From the NCBI RefSeq assembly GCF_025024155.1, contig NW_026251729.1, positions 372,001 through 436,000 on the forward strand: 64,000 nt of DNA. Reading direction: 5' to 3'. The notes beneath the pieces are model-generated. The model had not been told where the DNA came from and did not search any database. It saw only the letters and a program-made list of their open reading frames with translations. Each line of letters opens with the position of its first letter. Within the stretch, counting starts at the first letter, position 1. Source of the DNA: Gamsiella multidivaricata (lineage: Eukaryota; Mortierellomycota; Mortierellomycetes; Mortierellales; Mortierellaceae). This document shows positions 12,985 through 24,800 of this stretch, one piece after another. The translations under genes were made by a program, and so were the position numbers.

Positions 12985-14441
12985 TTACTTGTAGAACTCA
13001 AAGTCGGTGTCTGTCTTCTTCACGTTGCTCTTGTATCCCTTCTCCAAATCTTTAGCCAGAATAACATAACGGTTCTTGCGGACTGCATGCATACCAGCCT
13101 CCTGGCAAATGGCCGCAATTTCTGCTCCTGACAACTTGTCTGGTCGAGAGACGACTATATGGTGTTAAATAAGAATAGTTGGGATTAAAACCTGTTGTAG
13201 GGAGCACATCTTGCAGTCGGTATTTGCATGATTCACCTAGCTGACTTACAGTCTTCCAGATCAACTTCGTCTGAAAGGTTCATCTTGGCGGTAACGGTTG
13301 CAAAGATCAAGCGCTTCTGGCGACGATCAGGTGTGGGGAACTCGATCTTACGATCCAAACGACCGGGACGCAGGATGGCGGGATCCAATGTATCGGCACG
13401 GTTGGTGGCCATGATGACCTTGACATTTGAGCCTTGATCGAAACCGTCCATTTGGTTCAACAATTCCAAAAGCACACGCTGGACCTCACGATCCGCCCCT
13501 GTTTGAGCATCGAAACGTTTTGTTGCGATGGCATCGACCTCATCGATGAAAATAATGGCAGGCGAATTCTCGCGTGCCATCCTGAACGCATCTCTGACCA
13601 TCCTTGGACCCTCTCCAAGATATTTCTGTACAAATTCTGATCCGACCATTCGGAAGAATGATGCTGAGGTATGATGGGCGACGGCCTTAACCAGCATAGT
13701 CTTGCCAGTTCCAGGAGGTCCATAGAGCAAAACTCCACGCGGGGGGTCGATACCAATCTGGCGGTAAAGGTCGAAGTGAGTGAGGGGCAGTTCGACGGCT
13801 TCCCTGATCTCCTGCTTCTGCATATCCAGTCCACCGACATCTGCATAGGTCACATCGGGTTTCTCGTCCTGTCCGAGCATCTCAACACTCGAGTCCGCAT
13901 TTGGTGGCAAGACATCGACCAGAGCATTCGAGTGGCGATGAAGCGCAACAGAGCACGAAGGCTTGAGAAGCTCGCGATCGATCGTGCTGAGAATCCGGAC
14001 GACATGTTGGGCCCCAGTTGTCGAGGAAACAATACCTGTATGCTGGTCGATCGGCTCCAGGAACTGTCCAATGACTAAGGGGACTGACTGAATCCTCTTG
14101 ACCTCCTCTTGTGCGCGGATCAGTTCTCGCTTTAGATTCTTTTGCTCATCCTTGATGTATTCCTCCTGAAGCTGCAGAAATTCCAGGTGACGCTGCAGGT
14201 TTTTGTAGCGAGTGTAGAGATCGTTTGAGGCTAGATGCGCCAGAGGTCCCTGCTCGGGTTGGTCGATATTGTTTCCAGCCTCCTATGGTGACCAGGTTAC
14301 AGCGAGCAAATGGTTTTGTCAGTATTGCGCTGAACACGATTTGCTAAAGTACGTTATCAGGGCAAGAATTAGAAGGCAACGCACCTTCTGCTTCAAGGTA
14401 GCCTCTGAAGTGGCGGCAGGTTTGATTCCGAGCTCCTCCAT
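12985..14441 (-). CDS. RPT3: 26S proteasome regulatory ATPase Rpt3 (subunit 6B)
   Basis: AAA+ ATPase of the 19S base, 419 residues, which unfolds substrates and opens the 20S gate. Exons are 14441-14385, 14282-13250 and 13154-12985; introns are 102 and 95 bp and frames join exactly. Order: N-terminal coiled coil ([19 protein letters not shown]), OB-fold segment ([18 protein letters not shown]), Walker [15 protein letters not shown], Walker [10 protein letters not shown], sensor [18 protein letters not shown], and a C-terminal FEFYK tail. That tail fits the HbYX gate-docking motif. The start [14 protein letters not shown] is chosen because it is the only in-frame ATG joined by a good donor. 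I saw no PACE-type element (GGTGGCAAA) upstream. Convergent with the OYE gene. Confidence 0.97.
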
Positions 14442-14779
14442 GTGAATATGTGATCGAGTTGGGTTTGGGTGATGAGTGAGATAGAAGGAAAGATGTTTGC
14501 AAGTGATGGGCAAGCAAAAGGAGTGGAAGGGACGAATGGTTCATGCGCACTTTTGAATGTCCTTCCTTTTTGACGCGTCGCCTGGAAAGTAAAGTCATTT
14601 CAGCACAGGTTGAAGCTACGTCACCATCGAGGAATTACGTAGCCGAAGACTCTAGAGTCTTGGAGGCTGCTCGCTTGCATCCTCTTGTCCTGCAGAGGCA
14701 GATACCATACTGGCGCTGCTGGTGTTACTGCCATGCTCTGTCTACAACTTCGCAGCTTGCTCCCAGGGATACGTCCCAT
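14442..14779. other. Intergenic between RPT3 start and decayed nuclease copy
   Basis: No coding feature recognised. It should contain the RPT3 promoter. The sequence between here and 14900 grades into the decayed zinc ribbon of the next feature. Confidence 0.4.
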
Positions 14780-17700
14780 TCTCATACATTGGCTAGAGAT
14801 ATAGAACGACGTTGTAGATGCTACAGGCCTTGCAATATAGTCTACGAATCTCGACTTGCCGAACTGCTCGCATGTTGGGCACTTATTTATCGTGTAATAC
14901 TCATTCACACTCACGACAAAGTAACCAAGGGACCTAGCCTAGCAAACTGTAAAAAGGAAGCAGCACCACGCTAATGTTATCCACAATAAAAAACAGAAAA
15001 GGATGCTCAATATTTCATATCCCCGGTTCATATTTTTTGAACAAAGTACGACTAGAAGGACTCGTGCAAAGAGGAAAACCTGGTCTTTGATGAAAACTGT
15101 CCAAGACCCATCCCTTGTTGGTTTCATCCCTCTGCCTGCCGATTGACCCCCCCAATTAACTTAAGCAAACGGTCCGTAATGATAGTGGATTCGGCATCCC
15201 TGGCCTTACCGGCGTCCCACAAATGTTTTTTGAAGCGCATGTTGCTGTGGTTGTAAAGCTATCGAGCCCCTCTTGTGCTTTTTCGAGCTCCATGAAATAA
15301 GTTATACAGCTGGAGCCATCGCCGCGAAGAGGGGACAGATCACCCTCGATGTCGTTGATTAATTTTGTTTTGTTGAGAGGTACGGTTCTTTTCTGCTCTT
15401 TCATCCAGTGTCTGTGCTTGAAGGATGGCTGATAAACAGCTTTATACTTCACAGTCAGATTGTAATAAGTGACAGGGCTGGCAGTGGAGGTAGTGCCATC
15501 GAATGGCTCTTCCATATGGGTACCGCCGTCTGATCACGTCTAGCCTTCTTGGGTAACAACGCGTTCACCCCGACTACACAGGCTTGGCAAAGATCGAAAC
15601 ATAGGATCTTGATTTACTTTGGTTTACATCCTCAAAGAGCTGTGACATCCTCCTGGATCCTCACAACGTTTCGGACTTTGGTCAAAATAGTAATCCACGC
15701 CGCCGTTAGTGAGGTGATTTGAGGTGGAAGGCATCCTAGGTGAGTCGAATGTATCAGACCAACTGCAACTCCCTCAGTTTGAAAGCGAGTACTGAGGGCG
15801 AAAATATCAGTCCGAAGAAGCCCATGGAGGGGATAGTCGCGTTTGATGTAGGGTTTGGGATCGAAGTTGTTTTGCCGAAAGAACGTAAGATGCTGTTGAA
15901 TATTGCTGGATTCTTGTACGATTCAATGCTCCTGGTTTACTTCATGAATAGCCTTGTAATAAGGAACTCTAGTTCTTGGTTGACCAGCCAGTACTCTGCG
16001 TCTCGAAGTGCAAGGGCATAATCCTTGCTCCATAAGGTTCTTCTTGAGCACCTTGCTCTGCCAAAAGATACAAAGCAGCTCCTCTTCCGAGTACGAAGCG
16101 AAAGGCTGGCTAATAGGCGTTACAGAAACTAGCCTACGAGGATTCTTGCTGATTTGGTTCAAGCGGATAAAATTCTCGATCGCCGAGAACTCGCTACGAA
16201 TCTCGATGCTGCGCTCATCTGGCAAGAGCCCTTTGTCCTTTTAGGTCTTAAGCTGCAATAGCAAGAGCTGGCGCTGTTAACTTCGCATCTTTTAGATTGT
16301 TACCCGAGTTAAAGTCAATAAAGTTTTTTACCTTTTCATGCAACTCCAAGGTACCATTTCTGTAATTCGCTTGAACTCAGTTGAGTGCTGTGAGGCAACG
16401 GATCGCAGTAATGCCGTTCCTGGATATGACACTCTCGTCCTTATTGCAGCTTCATTTCCTTTGTCCAGAAATTCTAAGTCCTGTTCTCAATCAAGAAACC
16501 GTCGCATGCACTGGCCGATCTGCGTTTTGTCGGAGGGATTGCCTGAATAGAGATCTCGTAGTAGCATGCCAAGGAACTGAGTCTGAACACTGCCTTGACC
16601 CTTCTCACCCTCCTCCTCTTCCTTCCCTTTCCTCTTTTCTCTCTCTTCCTCTTCGTCGTTCGTATCGTTTTTTCCGTCACCTTTGCTCCTCGCTGGAATA
16701 CATGGACAGATATGGTCTAACAGTTCTACTCCTGGAAGATGCCTTGAGTAGTATCACACTCAATGAATCGACCAACAACCTTCTGGCGGGATCGCTTGGT
16801 GTTCGCTGAGAGGTGGACGGCTTCCCGAATATGCTTGAGTACTTCGCGCGCCAAATCAGGTTCTCGGTCTAAGGTCCTGTTGACATTCGCGGATAGAATC
16901 CCATTATCGAGGGTTGCTGTAGGATGTTTCCATCGCAGAGCACGGACCATATCGGCCTTGCGCGTGTTCTCCACCGCCATCACCTTCTCACTCACTGTTG
17001 GATTCTCTTTCTTTGTGAAGTATTGGGAACCGAAAGTGGGTGAGAAAGAGATGTAAGTCCACGCACCACACCGATTGCGTATTTATTACATTCCTCACAT
17101 TAAGTAAACTACCTTGGGCTCTGGTGAAATATGCGACATTATTCTTTTCAGGAGCATCGGCACCGCGGTCTGGCGCCAGAAAAGGCGCCAGCTTCTAAGG
17201 TTTCCATAAGTACTGCTTCATATTCTCTGGTGGTTCGTGCTCTATTTTTCGGTTGCGCACTTTGGCGGAATATCGTGGCCGGTGATGGGGTGTCTTTGTT
17301 GGAGGTAAAGAAGGCCGGTCAGCTGTCTCCTTCGCGCCTTCTTCTCTCGGGGCATTTGTGTCTTGTGGAGGAGCAGGGCGATCAATCGTACGGTAGCCGC
17401 TGAATGTCTGTATGGACTTGTGCTGGTGAATATCCCCCACAGATGACGCATTATTATGATTCGCAATGAAGAAGGCAGCGTTAGTAAGATGGATGCGCTT
17501 AGGAAAGTGGCATAGGAATACAAACAGCATTTGATGACAGAGCAGCAGTGGTCCGTACCTTTTTTCCGTTTGGCGCCCATCTTGCAGCACCTCCTGAATC
17601 TCGGTATACTGGTCTCGAAGATGGTTGAAGTTGGAGCGAGGTTCTTGATACGCGGGTGCCGTGAAGGACTGGACTCGCGACTTAGGCTGTAAAAGAGTCT

Positions 17701-18475
17701 GCGCGCCTTAGACAAAGACTCGTAACGAAGTGTCGAACGTCTCTTTTCCTGCATTCTTAACAACGATCAGACTGTGAGATAGATGCTGCTGTACCAAAAA
17801 AAATATAAGATACATCAGAACAAACGCTTGATGACGCTGAAGTTAGTGGCACATCCCAGCGAGGGGGCGTTGGTGCTGTATTCATTCTTGGAAACCACGC
17901 CCAGGACTATGAGCTGAGTCTATTGATATGTAGTGTCTCTGGGATATGTGGAACACCGTAAACCGAAAAATCGATCTTTCGAGATCGGTCGCCATACAGT
18001 CGAGATCCTTGCGTAAAATAACACTGCTCCGCGACAGGACAATATCGTCAGGCATGCAGTCTTGAGCGGCCTTGAGATCCGCTTCGGCCTGGCACCCTTG
18101 CGCAGACCATTCCTTCTGCTGAAGATGCCTTTCAAAAGCCTGTCGCGTCTCGAGTCTCCAATAGAAAACCATTGCCAGGTTTCTCTGCACGATAACGAGC
18201 TGCTGTTTCCGCGCACATAGCTTATTTTCACGCAATCCTTCAGCTGACTGATGCTGATTTGAGCCCCCATCGTGGCCTTTGCGCGGATTGCTTGTTAATA
18301 GGTATGAACGAATTCCTTTTCTTGCGAAAGAGGGCCGTCCAAGTAAAGAACCAAGTTGGCAGGAGTCCCGAGCATCTCTATTGCCCACTCGACGATATTG
18401 TATGCAACTTCCATTGTGTGGTCTGTGTATACAGATCAAATTGTAGAGGAAAGAGACCCTAGGATGTCTACTCAA
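14780..18475 (-). pseudogene. Degenerate second copy of the FEN1/XPG-RuvC fusion gene
   Basis: Collinear fragments of the 2.6-6.7 kb gene appear in the same order on the same strand. Near 18400-18300 there is NLVLYLDGPLSQEKEF (FEN acidic block) with an in-frame TAA. Near 18180-17990 come WRLETRQAFERHL and AEADLKAAQDCMPDDIVL. The equivalent of the GDSD motif there reads SRSSV, so catalytic acids are lost. Near 17400-17200 there is a linker like the first copy (GYRTIDRPAPP, EHEPPENMKQYLWKP). KADMVRALRWKHPTATLDN lies near 16950. KILCFDLCQACVVG near 15590 keeps the RuvC-I Asp. VTYYNLTVKYKAVYQPSFK lies near 15470. The zinc ribbon at 14910-14800 reads NEYYTINKCPTC and, after a frameshift, RRLYCKAC. 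The final HRD motif is lost. No long ORF spans it. Confidence 0.8.
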
Positions 18476-19259
18476 CGCGTCGGGCCACTATAAAAAGGAC
18501 TGAGAAGAACGGAGTGTTCATAGCGCACAGTAACCTCACATGCTTTCTTTTTTTTTTTTTTTTTTTTTTTGAGAAAAGGTTATAAGCCGTAGATGCCCGT
18601 CGCAGAATCGCGAGAATGTAAAGTTATCGGAGATAGAGGTTTGGTGTAAAGGTTGTGATCAATATCAGGCGTTCGCCGGAAACCTTTAGATCCCATCCAA
18701 AAAAAAGAGGTTTGGATGCGTAGAAAAATTATGGGCCATGTGTGGGAGCCAGGGCGGTGCTTCTCGAATTGACGCGATAGTGGTGCTTCTGGTTGCCGTC
18801 CTGTTGCCCTGCAGTTGGCTGCGATGATATCGTATGGTCCCGACTCAGGTACGGGTCGGTCCAGTGCGCTGGTTGCGGGGTAGAGATAGACCTCGTCTAT
18901 TCCCATATGAAATGCGATATTTGGTGCAGTCGCGCACCTTCAGCCCAAAGTCGACGATTAAGAAACCATTGCTAGTTTCTTTTGCACAGACGAGGCGCCT
19001 TGATGCTCAGTACAGTATTTGCTTTGTGCATGGACATCAATCCTTTTCGTTCCCCATCAAAGTCGACCGCCAACAGCACTCGCCCAGTCGAACATGCTGC
19101 GATATAAATAGGACGCCAGAAGAAGAGCAACAGCACCGACAAGAACAGCTCCTTCTTCCGTATCACTCGCTCTCCACCTGTTATCTCCATCCTCCTCTTC
19201 CTCTTCAGACGATCTCTGCCATTCTCAAACCCAACTCGCACATTCATATACCACTCGAA
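18476..19259. other. Intergenic region upstream of ATG12
   Basis: Contains a 23-base T run at 18548-18570 and no recognised gene. ORFs on either strand (for example 18580-18906 minus) show no family features. CTCC/TCTTCC-rich sequence at 19150-19230 is typical of a fungal 5' leader ahead of the ATG12 start. Confidence 0.4.
18548..18570. repeat. Homopolymer T tract (23 bases)
   Basis: Read directly. It lies just beyond the 5' side of the decayed nuclease copy, counted on the minus strand. It may be a poly(A) remnant, or one of several similar tracts in this window. Confidence 0.9.
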
Positions 19260-19895
19260 ATGTCCAGCTCAGGGACACCACTCTCAGAAACCCCACCACC
19301 GACCGACTTGGCTCAGGAGACATCTGATGCTACCTCCACAGCCCCCGCAGAACCCTCCGGACCTCCTGCATCATCTGCAACCGTCATTGCAAACCATAAG
19401 AAGAAGGACACCTCAAAAGGTACCCGCGTCAGTTGCACACTCGGCGCCCTTTACAATAGCCTTCACACGATAGTCTTTATTCCATCCTTTGTCTGTGCTG
19501 ACATTGCCTTCGTTCCCCTTTTCTATCATGGATAGTGGTCGTCCGCTTCCGGGCCATTGGAAACGCGCCCATTCTGAAGCAAAATATGTACACCATCACA
19601 GCGTCCAACAAGTTCATGGCCGTTATACAGTTCCTACGCAGGGAACTGAACTACAAACACTCCGATCCTTTGGTACGCGTCCTTGCCCTGAACGAACTCT
19701 CTTTTCAGTTTGGTCCTCACGAGATGACAGCACATATTGACTGACATCCTACTTCCTCTGTCATGCGAATAGTTTTTATACATCAATAGTGCATTTTCAC
19801 CAGCACCGGACGAAATTGTTAACAACCTGTTCAAGAGCTTTAATACGGACGGAAAACTGATCGTGAACTACTGCACAAGTCCTGCATGGGGATGA
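19260..19895 (+). CDS. ATG12: Ubiquitin-like autophagy protein Atg12
   Basis: 139-residue ubiquitin-fold modifier that is conjugated to Atg5 through its C-terminal Gly by Atg7 and Atg10. The Atg12-Atg5/Atg16 complex then promotes Atg8 lipidation on the phagophore. Exons 19260-19419, 19536-19672 and 19773-19895 join in frame across two introns (116 and 100 bp). After a Ser/Thr/Pro-rich leader the fold starts [16 protein letters not shown], continues [15 protein letters not shown], then [16 protein letters not shown], and ends [10 protein letters not shown], the family's characteristic terminus with the conjugating Gly last. The stop follows directly, so no processing by Atg4 is needed. The 3' end faces IMP2, with 88 bp between stop codons. 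Confidence 0.95.
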
Positions 19896-19983
19896 ACATA
19901 TCAAAAAGCACAGAGAGCCATTACAGTAATAAACAAGAACAAAACAGCCATTTTGCGCATCGGATCATTTTTTCTTTAAGGCT

Positions 19984-20874
19984 CTACGACTCATGGTCGT
20001 CAATTTGGTTGTACACTTTGTGTCCTGGTGCGTAACGCACCCTCGATCCCTTTGGCTTGTCGGGAACCTTGCCAAATCTGTCAAATGGGTACAGGATATA
20101 GTCTACTTTGGATTTTACAAGTCCCAGTGGTACCTATATTGCCACGAATTGAACGAAGAGTGTGTGAGAATCGTTGAAGCTATGCGGACAAAATTCCTAG
20201 TTGCAAAAAAGCGCCGGCAAAGTGGATTCAAATGTCACCTTACCGGCCCAAAACTGTTGCTGTCCTTGCTATGAAACATCTCGTCGCCTTCGATCCAACA
20301 GTGGCCTCTAGGCACCCTAACATGCGCCTCTGGATATGGGGACCGTGTTTGGATAATATCACCTTCCAGTGCCACGATACGTTTGATGATTATCCGGTCT
20401 GGCTGATCAGGGTGCCTATTGCATTGAATCGTCGAGATAGTGGGGAGCAGCAACATTGTTAGATCTCAACGCGCAAGGGTGGAACAAAGTTTACCATGTC
20501 ATGATCGCGCGGCAGCCCCCTGCTTGGTTTACCGCAATGTCACAACGTCGCCGATCTTGTATTTAAATCGATCGATGGCCCAATGATTGAATAGTACGAC
20601 GTCTCTTCGCAGCATGTTGCTATCTGGGTTTAGCGTCGGCTTTTTTTTTTTTTTTAGGATTGAGTACATCAGTGAAAGGTTAGCTCCAGTATCGTTGAAG
20701 GAAAAGCCTTCGACAACAGTACGGTTGTTCAAGAGTTGGTGCTGTGATGCTTGCCTGCATTGATCTTCCATGAACGGTGCCCAAACTGTATCCATGTTCT
20801 ACAAAGAATACGCCGACTGGAACCCAAGGCAGGAACATCCACGCAGCCTGACGTGCAGCTGAAACGAATGACAT
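19984..20874 (-). CDS. IMP2: Mitochondrial inner membrane peptidase subunit 2
   Basis: Type I signal peptidase family serine protease, 182 residues, acting on the intermembrane-space side of the inner membrane. Four exons: 20874-20755, 20639-20533, 20415-20244 and 20133-19984. A hydrophobic N-terminal segment (AAWMFLPWVPVGVFFVEHGY) precedes GRSMQPTLNPDSN, which holds the catalytic Ser, and IIIKRIVALEGD holds the catalytic Lys. The PRGHCWIEGDE block is the conserved box E. Intron 1 begins GCAAGC rather than GT, directly after SMQ, and ends in a 15-base A run before AG; splicing there is required to restore SMQPTLNPDSN. The other three donors are GTAAAC or GTAAGG type. Imp1 is less likely because of the NPDSN and C-terminal pattern. 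Confidence 0.93.
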
Positions 20875-20942
20875 TGTAGCGAATGGTGATTAGTGCTGGA
20901 CAGGAATGGTAAATTCAATGCCGTTTTGTCTAGTTGAGTCCT

Positions 20943-21788
20943 ATGGAGTCACGTAGCACGATACAGAAAAAAAGTGCCATCAATTTTTACTTCACTTCGA
21001 GTATCACCATGATCTTGGCACCTTCCACCAGCAACTCACTCTCTTACGATAATGGCAGCGACACATCCTATACGCTCTTCTACTTCAACTTCCATGGACT
21101 AGGTGCATGTCTGCGCGCGCTTCTCTGTTTGGGCAACGCGTCCTGGACCAATAAGATCCAGGCCATGTCAGACTGGCCCCAGGTCAAGCCCACAACTCCG
21201 TTCGGGACCCTTCCTATCCTCTATGAGGTCAACATAACAACAAGAGAATCTATCGAGATACCTGAATCGGGCGCTATTGAGCGGCACCTAGGCCGAAAGT
21301 TCAAACTTATGGGAGATACACCTAAAGAGCTGACCCTGAATGATGTCTTTTATACCCAGGCCGTGATGCTCAACACCAAGTTCGTGGCGAAAGTCGTATG
21401 GACCTTCGCAGAGGTCCGTTAGAAGGCCCTCGACCAGTTTTTGCAAACCACACTTTCGCCATAGGTGGAGGGGTATGAAAAATATTTGATGGGGAATGGG
21501 AATAGCGGCTATTTTTTGGGCAACAAGATCTCGTTGGCGGACGTAAAGACTGCTGTGGTCCTGGACTCGATGTTGGCATTGGATTCGGAGCACGCCCTGG
21601 GCGAGCTCAAGAGCCCGGAGATTTGGAAGCTGAAGCGAAATGTAGATACGCATCCTGTATATTCAGAGTGGAGGAAATCCAATCATTTCCAGTTGGAAGA
21701 GGAGACGCAGGGGGGATGTCTGCAAAGTTCCGTTCAACTTAAGGAAATCGCACATCTTCTCCTGAATAAAATAAAAAGAGGCCCTTGA
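20943..21788 (+). pseudogene. Glutathione S-transferase-like gene with two in-frame TAG codons
   Basis: The reading frame matches cytosolic GSTs. A thioredoxin-like N-domain runs YTLFYFNFHGLGACLRALL, then TPFGTLPILYEV and a SGAIERHLGRKF segment that carries the glutathione-contact Ser. A helical C-domain ends LGNKISLADVKTAVVLD, the N-capping box region, with an SVQL tail. The frame is open from 20943 (or the second ATG at 21009) to 21788, apart from TAG codons at about 21420 and 21462. Both fall inside a 51-base stretch (21414-21464) that starts GT and ends ATAG, and the stretch translates to GST-like residues (KALDQFLQTTL). So this is either a pseudogene with two transition-type nonsense changes or a gene in which coding sequence became an intron. 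Confidence 0.75.
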
Positions 21789-21841
21789 ACGATTATAAAT
21801 CACAAAAGGCGACGGATGCAGACTACTTTATTACGGCCTGT

Positions 21842-24800
21842 CTATTCGTCCATATCCCCACCATCCTCGTATTCGTCATACTCCCGCTCGCGCTGGGACG
21901 TATAGTGACTCGGGACCCGCAAAGGCGCCTGATTCTGTAGAGCTCGGGATATTCCAGACCTGGATGGTGTCTGCGGATATCCCATTCCAAACCCGGGTAT
22001 TGAGCTTCGTGCTGCACGCTGCTGCTGTAGCTGTTGCGAGAATTGTGGCGGCTGCCGGGAGTGCTGTGGTATTTGGTCCTGTCTTTGCGTAGGTGTGTAT
22101 AGCGACTGCTGATGTCTCTGCCCAAGCCCGCGTGCTCTTTGCGAAACTACCTCCTGCGTATGTTGCGGCGTCTGGTGATGACTGTGTTGATGGTCATCCT
22201 CGACTTCGTCGACGGGGTCTTCGTCGCCTGTCAAGACGTCGTCCTCATCCAAGTTGTCGCTAATGTGCTCTTGGCGATCCAGAGCAACATCCATGGCGTC
22301 CATGGCATCAGTAGCATCGACTTCGATATCCTCGTTATTATCCGACTCTTCAATCTCATCCTCGTCTTCTTCATCACCTCCATTGAGAACCCTTTCCACA
22401 TGGGCCATGCCTTCTTTGGCTCGCGCATTGTCAGGATTAGCACTAATCGTCCAATGAGAATGATAGTGTGAGTGTAGGGATTCAGTTATCAGCACATTAT
22501 ATTAGCCATAACTGACAGATGCAGTAGAAGAGTTCATTACCTTAATGCGCTTTGATAGCTGGCTAATGCGTGCTCCCACTGCTCAGTTGCTGTATAGATT
22601 TCGGCTTTTCTCACATGCACTGTGTCCGGTGGTTGGTAGTCGACTTGTTGGTCCAAGCTGGAGGACAATAAAGTAGATGTCCCTGTTAGCCTCCGGACGC
22701 ATAAGTTCATAATTCAGCAATGACTGACAGAATGCTTTGGCTTACATTTGGATGGCTTCATCGTATTGGCCTTGGTTCTCATAGATCATCACGAGACATG
22801 ATGCTGCTTCAACACAACCAGGGTCCATTTGCAAAGCCTCCTTCAGAATATCCTGAGCCGCGTTGCTGTCTTGGTCTCCAGTATGATAGACCGCCATTCC
22901 ATAGATCGCGAGAGCGTGCGCACTGTCAGGCATCAGCTTCTTGGCCTCCTTTGCCATATCCATGGCTTCCGGCATGCGCTCCATCAAGACGTACGTATTT
23001 ACGAGGCCTAATAAGAATAAATACGAATTCAGTCTCCGAAGTAGCATGCAAAAGATAAATGAGAACAAATTGCAATGCTGTTTTACCCTCATAAGTATTA
23101 ATGTTTTTCTCTATCCTGTATGCCTCCCGGAAGGACTGTAATGCTTTCAGTGGTGTAGTTTCCATAAGCAATTGGCCACGAAGTTGAAGGGCGCCACAAT
23201 GATCTGCCTTAATTTGTAATGCCTACTCATAGCCAGAGAATCAATATGTTATGCTCCATTTGAACATATGCCAGCGAGCTGGGTTTGGCATCATGAGACG
23301 CTGTATGTACTTACCCTTGATACCATCAGTAGCGCTCTCTCCTTATTCCCAACCGTCTCCCAATACAATCCCTGTACACACCATGCATCCGGATGCTTGT
23401 CGTTGTAGCCCAAAAGATCACCTGCCAGCCTATGAAAAATATTATAGTCGTTAGAATGCAGCCCGTAGTTTGAAAGGAATATGCATCATAAATGGCGGTA
23501 GTCCACGGCATACTTGTTCAAATAAAGCACTTTGCCCATTTGCTTTAGGCAAGCGCCATAATGGTACATGTCTTCTAACACGCAGCTATCCAGTTTGCGG
23601 ACCTAATTATTTTCAGTCGATATCACAAGACGTTAGCAAACGCTCGCGCACAACTCGGACCTATATGAAATAAGCAAGCAATCACGCGAGCAAAGGTTGA
23701 GAATTACCTGCGAAAACATGAAGCAGCACCGGACAGGCTTGCTCATCCATTTCAGACAAAGTGCCATCCGTAGTTTGATATCAATGTTGTCCGGGTATAT
23801 CTCATTCAGTGCAGAGAAATCTGATAATGCAGCTATACAGGCAATGAAAGTAAAACGACAATGGCTATCAGCAAAGTGAAAAAATGCAGTAATTAGAAGG
23901 CCTAGCAAGATTTCATCCTCTACCTTGGTACCGCATCCTGAGAAAGTTGTCCATGCCCTTCAGGTACATCTTCATCCAATGCTTTTCCGAAGAATCGGAG
24001 GGAATCATATTGAGGACAATCGCCAGTGGGACTTGTGAGCGCAAGAGTTGGACATACGCCTCTATTGCCAGAGGTTGCATCCTAAATGAACAAGAATGAA
24101 CTGTGAAAGAACCATCCAGGTGTCGCTGAAATGCCTCGTATTCAGCTTGGTCCATGGCAACTTACTCTGCTATACACTCCCAACACGCCTTTTCGCTGTG
24201 AACATGAAAGGAAGTACAATGGAATTATCCAATGATTAGATGATGGTTGTGGAGTAGAGTATTCGGTAACCAGTTCATGCATAGTAATAAAGTACTTACG
24301 GCAAAACGAAAATCTTTTTGTGTGCAAGCCGCACCATCAGCAAGTACACTTTGACTGTCCGGTTGCTCTCAGATATCTTTGCAATCTAGATGTACAGCAG
24401 GAACATAGAGTTTTCTCAGTCCATGGCGCTCATTCCTGTATTTCAACGAGATGAAACTCGTAGCCAAGCATGCATATCCTTACCACTCGCCCTGCTTCAA
24501 CATAATCGCCAGCTTCAAAACGAGACTGGGCGTGGTCGATATTGATTGCATCCTGCTGGTGTAGAACATTCACAAAATCGCCTGCCAGCCGGGCTGCAGA
24601 CGATTTATTGGTCATTTTGGGTACTCCTCCGATAATTGATCTGCTATCGTGAACAATGCTTTCGGCTTCGTTCGAATTCTCTACTTCAGATATCCGCGAC
24701 GCCAAGTGCCTTTTCATGGTTGTAGACTGAGGGACCACAGCTGGAATCGAGGTAGGGACGACGTTGGTCAGTCCTGTTGCCGTAGCATTGGATTTAAGTG

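Noticed and set aside
20943..21788. TAG reassigned to an amino acid
   Set aside because: Every other gene here ends at normal stops, including TAG (IMP2, the OYE at 11429-12831), so code change is not supported.
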